A DNA stretch of 64,000 nucleotides from Kaistia granuli DSM 23481 (GCF_000380505.1 NZ_AQYH01000017.1:1-64000); one strand, 5' to 3'; shown: positions 24,742 to 36,552, counted from the first letter of the stretch. A program made the numbers and translations. The notes: generated by a model not told the origin, from the sequence alone.

Positions 24742-25884
24742 ATGAACATGAACCGCAGAAATCTCTTCCGCTCCACCATCGCCGCGGCGGCGCTGCTGGC
24801 CATGCCGGCCGCCGCCATGGCCGACGTCAACCGGATCGACGTCTACATCACCGGTGATTCCAACATCATCAATTTCTGGAACAACATCATCAAGCCGGCC
24901 TATGAGAAGGCCAATCCGCAATACACGCTCAACGTGGTCAGCGCGCGCAACAACATCGCGCCGATCGTCGACCGCGCCCTTGCCGCGCTCGGCAGCGACG
25001 TCGATCCCCAGGTCGACATCTTCGACGAGAACGATCCGAACCTGCCGAAGGGCGCCATCGAGAAGGGCCTCTGGGTCGACTTCACCAAGGCCGGCCTCGC
25101 CAATTACGGCAAGCTCAACCCGGTCACGCTCGAAACCGACTATGGCCTGCCGTATCGCGGCACGCAGGTCGTCCTCGCCTACGACACCACCAAGCTGAAG
25201 CCGGAAGACGCGCCGAAGACCTGGGCCGAGCTAGTCGCATGGATGAAGGCCAATCCGGGCCAGTTCACCCACAACCGTCCCGACACGGGCGGTTCGGGCG
25301 GCAATTTCGTCCGCCGCGCGATCCACGAGGCCAACGGCCGCGATCCGTCGCTCTTCCGCATCGACAACTATGTCGCCGGCGAGAGCGACGAACGGCTCGC
25401 CAAGGGCTTCGAACTCCTGAAGGAGATCGCGCCCTATACCTATGGCCCCGGCTCCTACTCCGGCGACAACATGCAGTCGATCCAGCTGCTCGCGCAGGGC
25501 GTGGTCACGATGGTGCCGGTCTGGTCCGACATGGCGCTGGACGCCGTCAACAAGGGCGTCCTGCCCGAGACCACCGGCTTCACGCAGCTGACCGATCTCG
25601 CCTTCGCCGGCGGCTTCGCCGACATGACCGTTCCGACCAATGCCGGCAACCTCGAGGCGACGATGAAGCTCGCCGACATCGTTCTGTCGCCGGAAGTCCA
25701 GACCAAGGTCGTCACCGAGATCGGCGCTTTCCCGGCGATCTCGTGGGAACACCTGCCGCAGGATCTCGCCGCGAAATACGCCGCGATGCAGCCTGCCTCG
25801 ATCCCGACCTTCCCGGGCGGCCCCTGGGTTTCGGCGATCAGCGACGGCTGGTTCCGCACAGTCGCGCCCCATGTCACGCGCTGA
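24742..25884 (+). CDS. ABC transporter periplasmic binding protein (putative phosphonate uptake)
   Basis: A 380-residue class-II binding protein. The N-terminus MNMNRRNLFRSTIAAAALLAMPAAAMA is a Tat-like signal peptide (RRNLFR), with cleavage after AMA. The body has the two-lobe pattern seen in iron, polyamine and phosphonate binding proteins (VLAYDTTKLKPEDAPKTWAEL; GVVTMVPVWSD). It is the first gene of a binding-protein, permease, permease, ATPase and transferase operon divergent from a PhnF-like regulator. The ligand is probably a phosphonate such as 2-aminoethylphosphonate, by context; the sequence alone does not settle it. ATG at 24748 is an alternative start with better spacing to GGAG. 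Confidence 0.8.
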   Translation: MNMNRRNLFRSTIAAAALLAMPAAAMADVNRIDVYITGDSNIINFWNNIIKPAYEKANPQYTLNVVSARNNIAPIVDRALAALGSDVDPQVDIFDENDPNLPKGAIEKGLWVDFTKAGLANYGKLNPVTLETDYGLPYRGTQVVLAYDTTKLKPEDAPKTWAELVAWMKANPGQFTHNRPDTGGSGGNFVRRAIHEANGRDPSLFRIDNYVAGESDERLAKGFELLKEIAPYTYGPGSYSGDNMQSIQLLAQGVVTMVPVWSDMALDAVNKGVLPETTGFTQLTDLAFAGGFADMTVPTNAGNLEATMKLADIVLSPEVQTKVVTEIGAFPAISWEHLPQDLAAKYAAMQPASIPTFPGGPWVSAISDGWFRTVAPHVTR

Positions 25885-26746
25885 GGCAACAAGACAGGAC
25901 ACGAAGGGGAGGAGGCCGATCGGCCTCCTCCTCGTCGCCGTGCCCGTATTCCTGGTGCTGTCGCTGATCGTCTGGCCGGTGGCGCTGTCGGTGTTCGACA
26001 CGCTCACCGTCGAGACGCCGTCCGGCGTCACGCTGAGCCTCGATGCCTATCGCTTCTTCTTTTCCGACAGCTTCAGCCTGCGCAATCTCTGGATGACCGT
26101 CCAGGTGGCCGCGATCTGCACCGCGCTGCTGCTCGCGATCAGCCTGCCCATCGCCCTCTACCTGCGCTTTTCCACGTCCAGGCTGACCGGATACATCCAG
26201 GCGCTGGCGCTGTTCCCGCTGTTCGTGCCTTCGATCCTGCTCGCCTACGCGCTGATCCGCACGCTCGGGCCGAACGGAACCGTCGACATCCTGCTCAGCG
26301 CCGTCGGCCTGCCGAAACTGGCGTCTCCCTATCTGACGATCTGGGGTCCGATCATCGGGCTCGTCTGGGACAATCTCCCCCTGACTTTGCTGATCGTGCT
26401 GGCCGGTCTCGGCAACGTGTCGCGCGCCTCGATCGACGCCGCGCGCGATGTCGGCGCCAACCGCGTCCAGTTGCTCCGGTACATCATCCTGCCGCGCATC
26501 CGCAGTACGCTGCTCGTCGCCGCGTCCTTCGTCATTCTCGGCCTCTTCTCCGCGTTCACGCTGCCCTACCTGCTGGGCCCGGCGGTTCCGGAGATGATGG
26601 GACCGTTCATGCGCCGCACGATCATCGATGTCGACGATCCGCTGCAGGCCCGCACGCAGGCCGTCGTCACCTTCCTGATCTGCGCGGCCTTCGCCTATTT
26701 CTACGTGCGCTCGATCGCGCGCACCCGCCGGGAGCAATCGTCATGA
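25871..26746 (+). CDS. ABC transporter permease (putative phosphonate uptake, subunit 1)
   Basis: A 291-residue inner-membrane protein with six predicted helices and the EAA loop near ASIDAARDVGANRVQLLRYIILPRI, where the ATPase docks. Its ATG overlaps the binding-protein stop by 14 bp and its own stop overlaps the next permease (ATGA), so the operon is tightly coupled. It is the PotB/PhnU-like partner. Confidence 0.85.
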   Translation: MSRAEATRQDTKGRRPIGLLLVAVPVFLVLSLIVWPVALSVFDTLTVETPSGVTLSLDAYRFFFSDSFSLRNLWMTVQVAAICTALLLAISLPIALYLRFSTSRLTGYIQALALFPLFVPSILLAYALIRTLGPNGTVDILLSAVGLPKLASPYLTIWGPIIGLVWDNLPLTLLIVLAGLGNVSRASIDAARDVGANRVQLLRYIILPRIRSTLLVAASFVILGLFSAFTLPYLLGPAVPEMMGPFMRRTIIDVDDPLQARTQAVVTFLICAAFAYFYVRSIARTRREQSS

Positions 26747-27597
26747 GCATGCCCGCACTTCGCAGGGCGGGCCCGGCCAGCCTCGGCCTCTCCCGCCTCC
26801 GCGCCAACGGGGCCGGGATCACCATTGCCGCCCTGCTTTCGCTCTTCATCCTCACGCCGCTCGTCAACGTCGCGATCTGGGCCTTCACCGAGATATGGCG
26901 CTACCCCGCGGTCATTCCGCAGAAGTTCGGCTTCCGCTTCTGGGGCGATGTGCTCTCGCGCGGCGACGTGCACCTGGCGATGACGACCTCGCTGTCTTTG
27001 GCGGCGATCGTGACGGCTCTGTCGGCGCTGATCTGCCTGCCCGCCTCCTACGCTTTCGCGCGCATGGACTTTCCCGGTCGCAACCTCTTCTTCATGTCGT
27101 TCCTGACCGTCTACGCCTTTCCAAAGTTCGGCCTCTACATCACCATCGCCACGATCTTCCTGGGTCTTGGCCTGATCGGCAATTTCTGGGGCGTGGTGCT
27201 GATCCAGCTCGTCTCGACGCTGATGTTCATGGTGTGGATCCCCGTCTCCGCGTTCCAGAACGTCGACCGGCGGCAGGAGGAGGCCGCGCGTGACGCCGGG
27301 GCTTCGCCGCTGCGCGTGTTCTGGTCGATCACGCTGCCCCAGGTGCTTCCCGCCATCTCGGCGGCCGTGCTGCTCACCTTCGTCAACACCTTCTACGAGA
27401 CCGAGGTTGCCTGGCTGATCGGCGCGCCCGAAGTGCGCACCGTGCCGCTGCTGATGGTCCGCTTCATCAACTCCGAGCTGGTGGTCCAGTACGGCGCGGT
27501 GCTGTCGCTACTACTGTGGGTGCCGTCCTTCGTCCTGCTCATGCTGGTCCGCCGCTTCCTGGGCGCGCAGGCGCTCGGCCGCGCGCTCGGAGCCTAA
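26743..27597 (+). CDS. ABC transporter permease (putative phosphonate uptake, subunit 2)
   Basis: A 284-residue inner-membrane permease. The EAA loop is EEAARDAGASPLRVFWSITLPQVLP. The first about 25 residues (MSMPALRRAGPASLGLSRLRANG) are cytoplasmic and basic, then six helices follow. It overlaps the preceding gene by four bases and ends 19 bp before the ATPase gene. It is the PotC/PhnV-like partner. Confidence 0.85.
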   Translation: MSMPALRRAGPASLGLSRLRANGAGITIAALLSLFILTPLVNVAIWAFTEIWRYPAVIPQKFGFRFWGDVLSRGDVHLAMTTSLSLAAIVTALSALICLPASYAFARMDFPGRNLFFMSFLTVYAFPKFGLYITIATIFLGLGLIGNFWGVVLIQLVSTLMFMVWIPVSAFQNVDRRQEEAARDAGASPLRVFWSITLPQVLPAISAAVLLTFVNTFYETEVAWLIGAPEVRTVPLLMVRFINSELVVQYGAVLSLLLWVPSFVLLMLVRRFLGAQALGRALGA

Positions 27598-27616
27598 AAT
27601 TCGAGGAGCCTGTTAA

Positions 27617-28684
27617 ATGGCCACACTGGAAATCAAGAATCTGAGCCGGCTCTTCGGCAACACTTGCGCGGTGGACGACCTGTCCCTGACGATCGGCGAT
27701 GGCGAACTCGTCTGCCTGCTCGGACCGTCGGGTTCCGGCAAATCGACGGTGCTGCGGATGATCGGCGGCTTCGAGGAACCGACCGCGGGGGCGATCCTGA
27801 TCGACGGACAGGACGTGACGCGCGTGCCGCCGGAGCGGCGGCCGACCGGAATGGTGTTTCAGAGCCATGCGCTGTGGACACATATGAACGTCTTCGCCAA
27901 CGTCGCCTTCGGCCTGAAGCTGCGTCGTCTCCCGAAGGACGAGATCCGCAGGCGGGTGAACGGGTCCCTCGCGACGGTGGGCCTGGAAGGTTACGGCGAA
28001 AGGAAGACGAGCCAGCTGTCGGGCGGGCAGCAGCAGCGCGTGGCGCTGGCGCGCTCGTTGGTTCTGGAACCGAAAATTCTGCTGCTGGATGAGCCGTTCG
28101 CCAGCCTTGACCAGCATCTGCGGGAGCGGCTGCGCGAGGAAGTGCGCGAAATCCAGCGTCGGGTCGGGATCACCATGATCTTCGTCACGCACGGGCAGGA
28201 CGAGGCGCTCGCCATCGCCGACCGGATCGCCGTGATGCGCGACGGCAGACTGGAGCAGCTGAGCCGGCCCGACAGGCTCTACCGCCAGCCGCAGACCGAA
28301 TTCGTCGCCGGCTTCGTCGGCCAGATGAACTTGCTGCAGGGCGCAATTCGCTCGAATGTGATGTCCGTCGCCGGGATCGACCTGCCGGTCGCGCTCGCCG
28401 ACGGCCCGGCGACGCTGGCGCTACGGCCGGAGGACATCGCTCTCGAAAAGCGAGGCGACGATGGCGGCGCCGACGTGATGCGCGTCACCGATTTCGGCAC
28501 GCATCTGTCGATCGAGGTCCGCACCCGGTGCCGGCAGAGGCTCAAGATCATGGCGCCGCCCGGGACAGGCTGGTCCGCCGGCATGCGCGCCACGCTCAGC
28601 GCGCGCAAGTTCTCGGTCTACCGCGACGGGAAGCTCTGCTTCATGCCGCAGCCCTGCGACGTGCGGCCCGCCGCCGCTGCCTGA
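27617..28684 (+). CDS. ABC transporter ATP-binding protein (PhnT/PotA-like)
   Basis: A 355-residue ATPase that powers the uptake system. Walker A is GPSGSGKST (about 37-45), the Q-loop follows at MVFQSHALW, the signature is LSGGQQQR, Walker B LLLDEPFAS and the H-loop VTHGQ. The C-terminal about 120 residues form a TOBE-type regulatory domain (LALRPEDIAL). AGGAG lies before the ATG. Similarity is to CUT1/PotA/PhnT importers; the operon context favours PhnT. Confidence 0.9.
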   Translation: MATLEIKNLSRLFGNTCAVDDLSLTIGDGELVCLLGPSGSGKSTVLRMIGGFEEPTAGAILIDGQDVTRVPPERRPTGMVFQSHALWTHMNVFANVAFGLKLRRLPKDEIRRRVNGSLATVGLEGYGERKTSQLSGGQQQRVALARSLVLEPKILLLDEPFASLDQHLRERLREEVREIQRRVGITMIFVTHGQDEALAIADRIAVMRDGRLEQLSRPDRLYRQPQTEFVAGFVGQMNLLQGAIRSNVMSVAGIDLPVALADGPATLALRPEDIALEKRGDDGGADVMRVTDFGTHLSIEVRTRCRQRLKIMAPPGTGWSAGMRATLSARKFSVYRDGKLCFMPQPCDVRPAAAA

Positions 28685-28797
28685 CGACAAGACCTTTGCG
28701 TCGCCGGCTTGCCGGCGATCCGCCCCCGACCATCTGAATGTCGACCCCTCCCAGGGCATCGCCCCTTTCGCGGCCCATACCGATCGGACTTTCCGCA

Positions 28798-29427
28798 ATG
28801 CCTCTTCTTTCCGCCACCGAGCCGACACTGCATCCGGGCGCGATCTCGCACAATTCGACCTATGGCGCCTATTGCGAGATCGGACAGGGCTCGCGCATCC
28901 TCAACTCGGATTTCGGCGCCTACGCCTATTGCGACCAGTACGCCGACATCGCCAACACCACCGTCGGGAAATTCGCCAACATCGCCGCCATGACGCGGAT
29001 CGGCCCGACGGACCACCCGTTCACCCATGCGGCCCAGCACCATTTCCTCTACCGCTCCGCCAGCTATTGGGAGGACGTCGCGGACGATGCCGATTTCTTC
29101 GCCGCCCGCGCCGCCCGCCGCACGGTGCTGGGGCCGGACTGCTGGATCGGGCATGGTGCGATCATCAAGCCGGACGTGGCGGTCGGCGCGGGGGCGATCG
29201 TCGCGGCGGGCGCGGTCGTCACCAAGGACGTTGCCCCGTTCGCGATCGTGGGCGGCGTCAGCGCGACGCTGATCCGATATCGATTCGAACCGGATGTGAT
29301 CGATCGATTGCTGGCGCTTTGCTGGTGGGACTGGAGCCACGACAAGCTGCGTGAGGTGCTGCCAGACTTCCGAGCCATGCCGGTTGAGACGTTTCTCGAC
29401 AAATACCATTCCGTAGCGACAAGCTGA
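28798..29427 (+). CDS. Hexapeptide-repeat transferase of the phosphonate-associated family
   Basis: A 209-residue left-handed beta-helix acyltransferase-like protein. Hexapeptide runs are visible (TLHPGAISHNSTYGAYCEIGQGSRI; GPDCWIGHGAIIKPDVAVGAGAIVAAGAVVTKDV). The middle segment IGKFANIAAMTRIGP with HPF..A..HHF.YR and the C-terminal LCWWDWSHDKLREVLPDF...ETFLDKY match the transferase family tied to phosphonate gene clusters (TIGR03308 pattern, from memory). The substrate in that family is not firmly established. The start at 28798 (MPLLSATEP) matches homologs; an upstream ATG at 28738 is possible. It closes the operon. Confidence 0.82.
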   Translation: MPLLSATEPTLHPGAISHNSTYGAYCEIGQGSRILNSDFGAYAYCDQYADIANTTVGKFANIAAMTRIGPTDHPFTHAAQHHFLYRSASYWEDVADDADFFAARAARRTVLGPDCWIGHGAIIKPDVAVGAGAIVAAGAVVTKDVAPFAIVGGVSATLIRYRFEPDVIDRLLALCWWDWSHDKLREVLPDFRAMPVETFLDKYHSVATS

Positions 29428-29559
29428 CATCGTATCGGGGGCCTGCACCTTGCAGATCGCATGAGTCCGAGGACGAATAGACGGCACTTCGTGGCTGACG
29501 CTGCCAGCGGATCCAGGTGGACACGCTCGGAAAGCGGAATGGTGGGTCTGGCCGCCGCT

Positions 29560-29740
29560 GGACCGCGGTTCCCTCGGTCCGATCTTCAGATCCTCAACCT
29601 TCGCCCGCTTCCGCCATTTCGAAACCGTCTTCGGATTGATGCCATGCTTCCGGCTCGGCTGCGCGAGTGAAGCTTGCGATCGCTGTATTGCTGCCCTGAC
29701 GGCGTGCGTGGTTGTGGCGCTGCCGTGACGAACTTGTCCG
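29560..29740 (-). pseudogene. 5' fragment of an IS481-like transposase
   Basis: The minus strand reads IGQVRHGSATTTHAVRAAIQ, RSQASLAQPSRKHGINPKTV and SKWRKRAKVEDLKIGPREPR. This is the HTH start of a transposase group different from the IS at position 1. Similarity ends abruptly at about 29560, no rve core follows, and no start codon remains at the expected place. The rest of 29428-29887 shows nothing else. Confidence 0.65.
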
Positions 29741-29887
29741 ATAGCGCCTCCTTCCAATCCTTCGAGTGGGCGGTCTGCTTGATGGTTTTCTGGGAGCTCG
29801 TGCCGCTGGGTGGTATATCGAACGCGGCGCAGACCTTTCGGTAGCCGCATGCAGCACCTTCCGAGCCGTCTCGCTGGCCGCCTCAGA

Positions 29888-32935
<3,048 letters not shown>

Positions 32936-33382
32936 TGGATTAAGTCCCTTCGGAATCGATAGGTCACCCTCGCCCACAACGTGACGTTGCGCAAGCAACA
33001 TTCTAGCGTTGCGGTGGTGAAGGGAAGAAGAGGTCTGGCGGTTCCAGTTCGCCCAGCAGGAGATCGCCAAACTGGCCCAGACGGCGTGGGAGTTCCCGCC
33101 GATGCAGAAGGGCGCCCACGCTGGCACCCTTGTTCCTTGCCACTCCGCGGCGCGGGCAGGAGCCCAAATCGCGCCTGGTCAGCCGACTTTGTGGGTCCGG
33201 CGGTGCCGCGCCGGTCGGTCCGGCCCTGAGCGTCGCCCGGGGCCCGCGACCCGGGATCGCACTTCACCGGGCGATTTCGGCGGATTTCCTGCGGGATGGA
33301 GCGTTCAGACGCTTGCGGCCGCCTTCAGGCTTCTGTCCTATTGGGCGCGACATCCGCCCATTCAAGGCGGAGTGGGGGAATC
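32936..33382. other. Non-coding stretch upstream of the autotransporter and DoxX genes
   Basis: This divergent intergenic region of about 447 bp must hold both promoters. Reading frames here are short and lack recognisable motifs. A plus-strand stretch near 33030-33100 (FQFAQQEIAKLAQTAWEFPP) could be gene debris but I cannot assign it. Confidence 0.4.
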
Positions 33383-33754
33383 ATGACACTTGCAGCGACA
33401 CTGATCCTGGTTGGCCGCGTCATTCTCGGCCTGTTTTTTGTCATCGCCGGCATTCGCAACTTTATGAATTTCGCCAAGGCGAGCGCATCCGAGACCAATT
33501 ACGGCTTCAAGCTGCCGGTGTCGGTAGCCGCCTTCGGCTTCGTCTCGCAGCTGGTCGGCGGCCTCTCCGTCGCGCTCGGCATCTGGCCGGCCTGGGGCGC
33601 GGCCCTGCTGATCCTCTTCCTGATCGGCGCCACGACGCTCTTCCATAATTTCCTGCTGTTCCAGGGCGAGGCGCGCAAGCCGCACCTCTATTTCACCCTC
33701 GTGAACTGCGCACTGGCCGGCTACTGCCTGATGGTGATCGGGCTTTCCCTCTGA
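33383..33754 (+). CDS. DoxX-family membrane protein
   Basis: A 123-residue protein with four predicted helices. It begins TLILVGRVILGLFFVIAGIRNF, the usual DoxX start, and has LGIWPAWGAALLILFLIGATT in the third helix. DoxX proteins are linked to redox or quinone-related stress functions, but no precise activity can be given. GGGGGAA precedes the ATG at 33383. It stands alone, converging with the SMR gene. Confidence 0.8.
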   Translation: MTLAATLILVGRVILGLFFVIAGIRNFMNFAKASASETNYGFKLPVSVAAFGFVSQLVGGLSVALGIWPAWGAALLILFLIGATTLFHNFLLFQGEARKPHLYFTLVNCALAGYCLMVIGLSL

Positions 33755-33824
33755 GACGCGCGCTCCTGCGTTCGCCGCGGCGCTTGCCGACCGCATCCAT
33801 GCCCTGAATGTCGGCGTCTCCAGC

Positions 33825-34169
33825 TCAGTGGGAAACGGAGCTGGAGAAGACGTTGACGATGATGACGCCGGTGATGATGAAGCCGAGGCCGATCAGGGCG
33901 GCCGTGTCCAGCGTCTGGCGAAACAGGAAATATCCGATCGCCGAGATCAGCACGATGCCGAGGCCGCTCCAGATCGCATAGGCGATGCCAACTGGCATGG
34001 TGCGCAGCGCGATGGTCAGGCAATAGAAGGCCGCCGCGTAGCAAAGCGCCATGCCGATCGTCGGCAGCGGTCGGGTGAACTGCTGCGATTGCTGCAGCAG
34101 CGTGGTGCCAACGACCTCGAGCCCGATGGCGATGCCGAGGGAGGCGTAGGTTGCAAGGGCCGGGTTCAT
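33825..34169 (-). CDS. Small multidrug resistance (SMR) efflux protein
   Basis: A 114-residue four-helix exporter that swaps protons for cationic compounds. The essential membrane Glu lies in TM1 (AIGLEVVGTTLL, E18), later than usual because of a slightly longer N-terminus. AYAIWSGLG in TM3 is the family motif. Its start overlaps the TetR stop (ATGA), so it is cotranscribed with and probably repressed by that TetR. The pair could confer tolerance to quaternary ammonium compounds. Confidence 0.88.
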   Translation of the reverse strand: MNPALATYASLGIAIGLEVVGTTLLQQSQQFTRPLPTIGMALCYAAAFYCLTIALRTMPVGIAYAIWSGLGIVLISAIGYFLFRQTLDTAALIGLGFIITGVIIVNVFSSSVSH

Positions 34170-34738
34170 GGCCTGTCACTCTTCACGGTCATGTCGATCA
34201 GGGTTTGGCGCAGCGCGTGGCGGTCCATGCGCAGCGTCGCGTCGACTTCGGTCAGGTCGGCCAGCCAGACACCGTCGGCCGCATAGCGGACAATCTCCAG
34301 CGCCGGATCCGAATCGGTGTCGGCATGCCGCAGCAGGCGATTGCGCAACCATTCCGACCAGAGCTTGCGGAGATTGGCGTCCGTCATCATTGAAATCGAC
34401 AGCGCGCCCCAGGGGCTCGGGGTTTTCGAGCCGATCAGCCGGAGCGCCGATTCGACATAGGCCCGGGTGAAGCGGCCATGCGCGACGGAATCGTCGGCGA
34501 GCAGCGCGTCGATCTCGCTGTCGAGCGCGTCGAGAAGGTCGACGAAGACCCCTTCGATCAGGATCTCCTTGCTCGGAAAGTGGTGGAACAATCCACCCTT
34601 CGTGACATTGGCCGCATCGGCGACGGCCTGGATCGTCAAGGCGGACAGGCCCATCTCGACGGCGAGACCGGCCGCGCAGTCCAGGAGGGTCCGGCGTACC
34701 TGTTCGGGCTGCTTCTTGCGGGCGTAGGCATTGGTCAT
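34166..34738 (-). CDS. TetR-family repressor of the SMR gene
   Basis: A 190-residue TetR regulator. The HTH is TIQAVADAANVTKGGLFHHFPSKE and the C-terminal ligand domain is AcrR/YsiA-like. It is the first gene of a two-gene operon with the SMR exporter. A dyad with 9-bp arms begins 6 bp upstream of its start codon, which predicts autorepression. The ligand is probably an SMR substrate (inference). Confidence 0.85.
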   Translation of the reverse strand: MTNAYARKKQPEQVRRTLLDCAAGLAVEMGLSALTIQAVADAANVTKGGLFHHFPSKEILIEGVFVDLLDALDSEIDALLADDSVAHGRFTRAYVESALRLIGSKTPSPWGALSISMMTDANLRKLWSEWLRNRLLRHADTDSDPALEIVRYAADGVWLADLTEVDATLRMDRHALRQTLIDMTVKSDRP

Positions 34739-34743
34739 TTCGT

Positions 34744-34769
34744 AAAGATACCAAATGGTCGGTATCTTT
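34744..34769. promoter_or_regulatory. Inverted-repeat operator of the TetR-SMR operon
   Basis: AAAGATACC (34744-34752), eight bases, GGTATCTTT (34761-34769). The inner ACCnnnnnnnnGGT pattern is typical of TetR sites in front of QacE/EmrE-type exporters. Confidence 0.75.
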
Positions 34770-34833
34770 GGAAGTCGTCTGGTTCTGATTGTTTGCCGGC
34801 CGCCGTGGCAAGACGGTCGGCGCTGCGCGAGCG

Positions 34834-34872
34834 AAAAAAAAGACCCCGGCCAGGGTGAGCTGGCCGGGGTCT
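34834..34872 (-). terminator. Terminator of the DUF2165 gene
   Basis: AGACCCCGGCCA (34841-34852) pairs with TGGCCGGGGTCT (34861-34872). On the minus strand a run of seven T (A at 34834-34840) follows the stem. Confidence 0.85.
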
Positions 34873-34913
34873 GTCGGTCACGGCGCTGGAAGGCGCCAGG
34901 CGGCCCGCATGGG

Positions 34914-35414
34914 CTAGTCGTTCAGTTCCGTGTCCGGCATCGAGACGAAGATCAGCACGGCGATGATGGTGATGAAGAAGCGGAACGCCGATTCGATGCC
35001 GTTCCAGGTCTGCGACATCCACATGCCGAACCACTCGCCGCCGACCGACAGGAATGCCACCTGCCAGACGAGGAAACCGAAGGCCAAGCCGCCGATCGCC
35101 CACTTCTTCGAGCGGTTGAAGGCGCGGGCATCGGCGCCGAGGCGGCCGAGCATGGCGAAAGTGCCGATCCAGCACAGGATGGCGGTCAGTGTCTCGGCTG
35201 CGATGATCGCGATATAGAAGACGTGGTGCAGCGTCGGGTTGCTGATTGCGCGGTAATGGATCGTCGCGTTCGGGAAGATGGTGTCCATCAACAGCACGTG
35301 CTGCACGAACTCGAAATTGGAGCCGTAGTCCGTGATGTTGCCGAATGCCACCAAGGTGGCAAAGAAGGCGATGGAAGCGACGAGCGCTGTTTTGCTGAGG
35401 CGGGTGATTTGCAT
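34914..35414 (-). CDS. DUF2165-family small membrane protein
   Basis: A 166-residue protein with four predicted helices. An N-terminal helix (TALVASIAFFATLVAFGNI) is followed by the DYGSNFEFVQHVLLMDT segment, typical of DUF2165, a conserved Trp-rich helix 3 (LVWQVAFLSVGGEWFGMW) and a final helix. The function of the family is unknown. AGAGGA precedes the ATG. It is a single gene with its own terminator. Confidence 0.75.
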   Translation of the reverse strand: MQITRLSKTALVASIAFFATLVAFGNITDYGSNFEFVQHVLLMDTIFPNATIHYRAISNPTLHHVFYIAIIAAETLTAILCWIGTFAMLGRLGADARAFNRSKKWAIGGLAFGFLVWQVAFLSVGGEWFGMWMSQTWNGIESAFRFFITIIAVLIFVSMPDTELND

Positions 35415-35552
35415 CGGGAATAATCCTCTTGATAGCCAGCCACCAGAAAAGCACGAAATCTTCTACGGACAAGTAAATGCCGTTCCGTCAAGCCTTGTTA
35501 GGCCATGACGTCGTCGTTCGGCGCAGGCGTTGCCTCGGCGCTTGGGGAAGCG

Positions 35553-36461
35553 CTACCGGTATCCGGTCGCATCGGCGGGCTTGCCCGTTTCCTCGACCTC
35601 GACCAGGTAGCGGTAGGCATCCGGCTGGGAGCCGTCGAGGTCGGTGAAGCCATAGACCTCCGCCAAACCGCCGCTGGAGAGCGACTGGCCGTTCCAGCGG
35701 GCACGGTCGGGATCGGCGGCGAGGGCGGCGACAGCGCGGCCGACGAAGCGCGGCGTTTCCGAGATGACGAAATGCGGCACATTCGCGATGGCCTCGCGCC
35801 AATTGTCCTCGCGCACGCCGAAATGTTCCAGCATCATCTCCGAGCGCAGCCAGCCGGGTGTCAGCGATAGGGCCGTCGCTTGGTGCGGGGCGAGATCCTT
35901 GGCATGCGCCCAGGCCATGCGGTTCACGGCGGTCTTGGCAAGATCGTAGAAGGGCGACAGGCGATAATGCGTGGCGTTGTAGTCCGCCGTGCCGTCCGTC
36001 ACCTCGACCAACAGTCCGCCGGGATTCTCGATCAGCAGCGGCAGGGCGAAATGCGCGGTGATCAGATGGGTGTCGATGCCGAGGCGAAGCAGGCGCAGGC
36101 CGTTGGCGAGATCGTGCTCCCAGACCGGCTTGTTCCATTCGAACAGCTTCTCGCCGCCCCAGATGTCGTTGACCAGGATGTCGAGCCGCCCTGCGTCGCG
36201 GCGAATCCGTTCGACCAGGGCGCGGACCTCGTCCGGAACGAGATGGTCCGTCGGTACGGCGATGCCCGCGCCGCCGAGTGATGTCACCAGCTCCGCCGTT
36301 TCCTCGATCGTCTCGGGGCGCTGGTATTCGGAGGGCCGCTCCCGCGTCGACCGGCCGGTGACATAGACGGTGGCGCCCGCCGCGCCGAGTTCCGCCGCGA
36401 TGCCGCGTCCGGCGCCCCGCGTCGCCCCGGCGACAAGAGCCACTTTTCCGTGCAGCGTCAT
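35553..36461 (-). CDS. Short-chain dehydrogenase/reductase (WGG variant)
   Basis: A 302-residue SDR oxidoreductase. The cofactor loop is GATRGAGRG (about residues 12-20), and TGRST after strand 2 suggests NADP(H). The catalytic YxxxK is YDLAK (SPFYDLAKTAVNR). The usual NNAG is replaced by NDIWGG, a known subgroup feature. The start at 36461 has GGGAGA upstream. It is divergent from a TetR regulator, with an A/T-rich dyad between them, and is probably repressed by it. The substrate is unknown. Confidence 0.85.
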   Translation of the reverse strand: MTLHGKVALVAGATRGAGRGIAAELGAAGATVYVTGRSTRERPSEYQRPETIEETAELVTSLGGAGIAVPTDHLVPDEVRALVERIRRDAGRLDILVNDIWGGEKLFEWNKPVWEHDLANGLRLLRLGIDTHLITAHFALPLLIENPGGLLVEVTDGTADYNATHYRLSPFYDLAKTAVNRMAWAHAKDLAPHQATALSLTPGWLRSEMMLEHFGVREDNWREAIANVPHFVISETPRFVGRAVAALAADPDRARWNGQSLSSGGLAEVYGFTDLDGSQPDAYRYLVEVEETGKPADATGYR

Positions 36462-36515
36462 GGCATTCTCCCGGTCTTGCCAGCCCATTCGGTCTGGCAA
36501 ATCTGAGTTCAGTAA

Positions 36516-36541
36516 TTTATAAATGATCATTCGTTTATAAA
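36516..36541. promoter_or_regulatory. A/T-rich dyad between the SDR and TetR genes
   Basis: TTTATAAA (36516-36523), ten bases containing ATGATCAT, then TTTATAAA (36534-36541). It lies 11 bp before the TetR ATG and is the obvious TetR binding site for both divergent genes. Confidence 0.65.
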
Positions 36542-36552
36542 AGAGAGTCAAG

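Noticed and set aside
33100-33300. Possible gene between the autotransporter and DoxX genes
   Set aside because: The frames are short and overlapping and have no motif or ribosome site; more likely non-coding.
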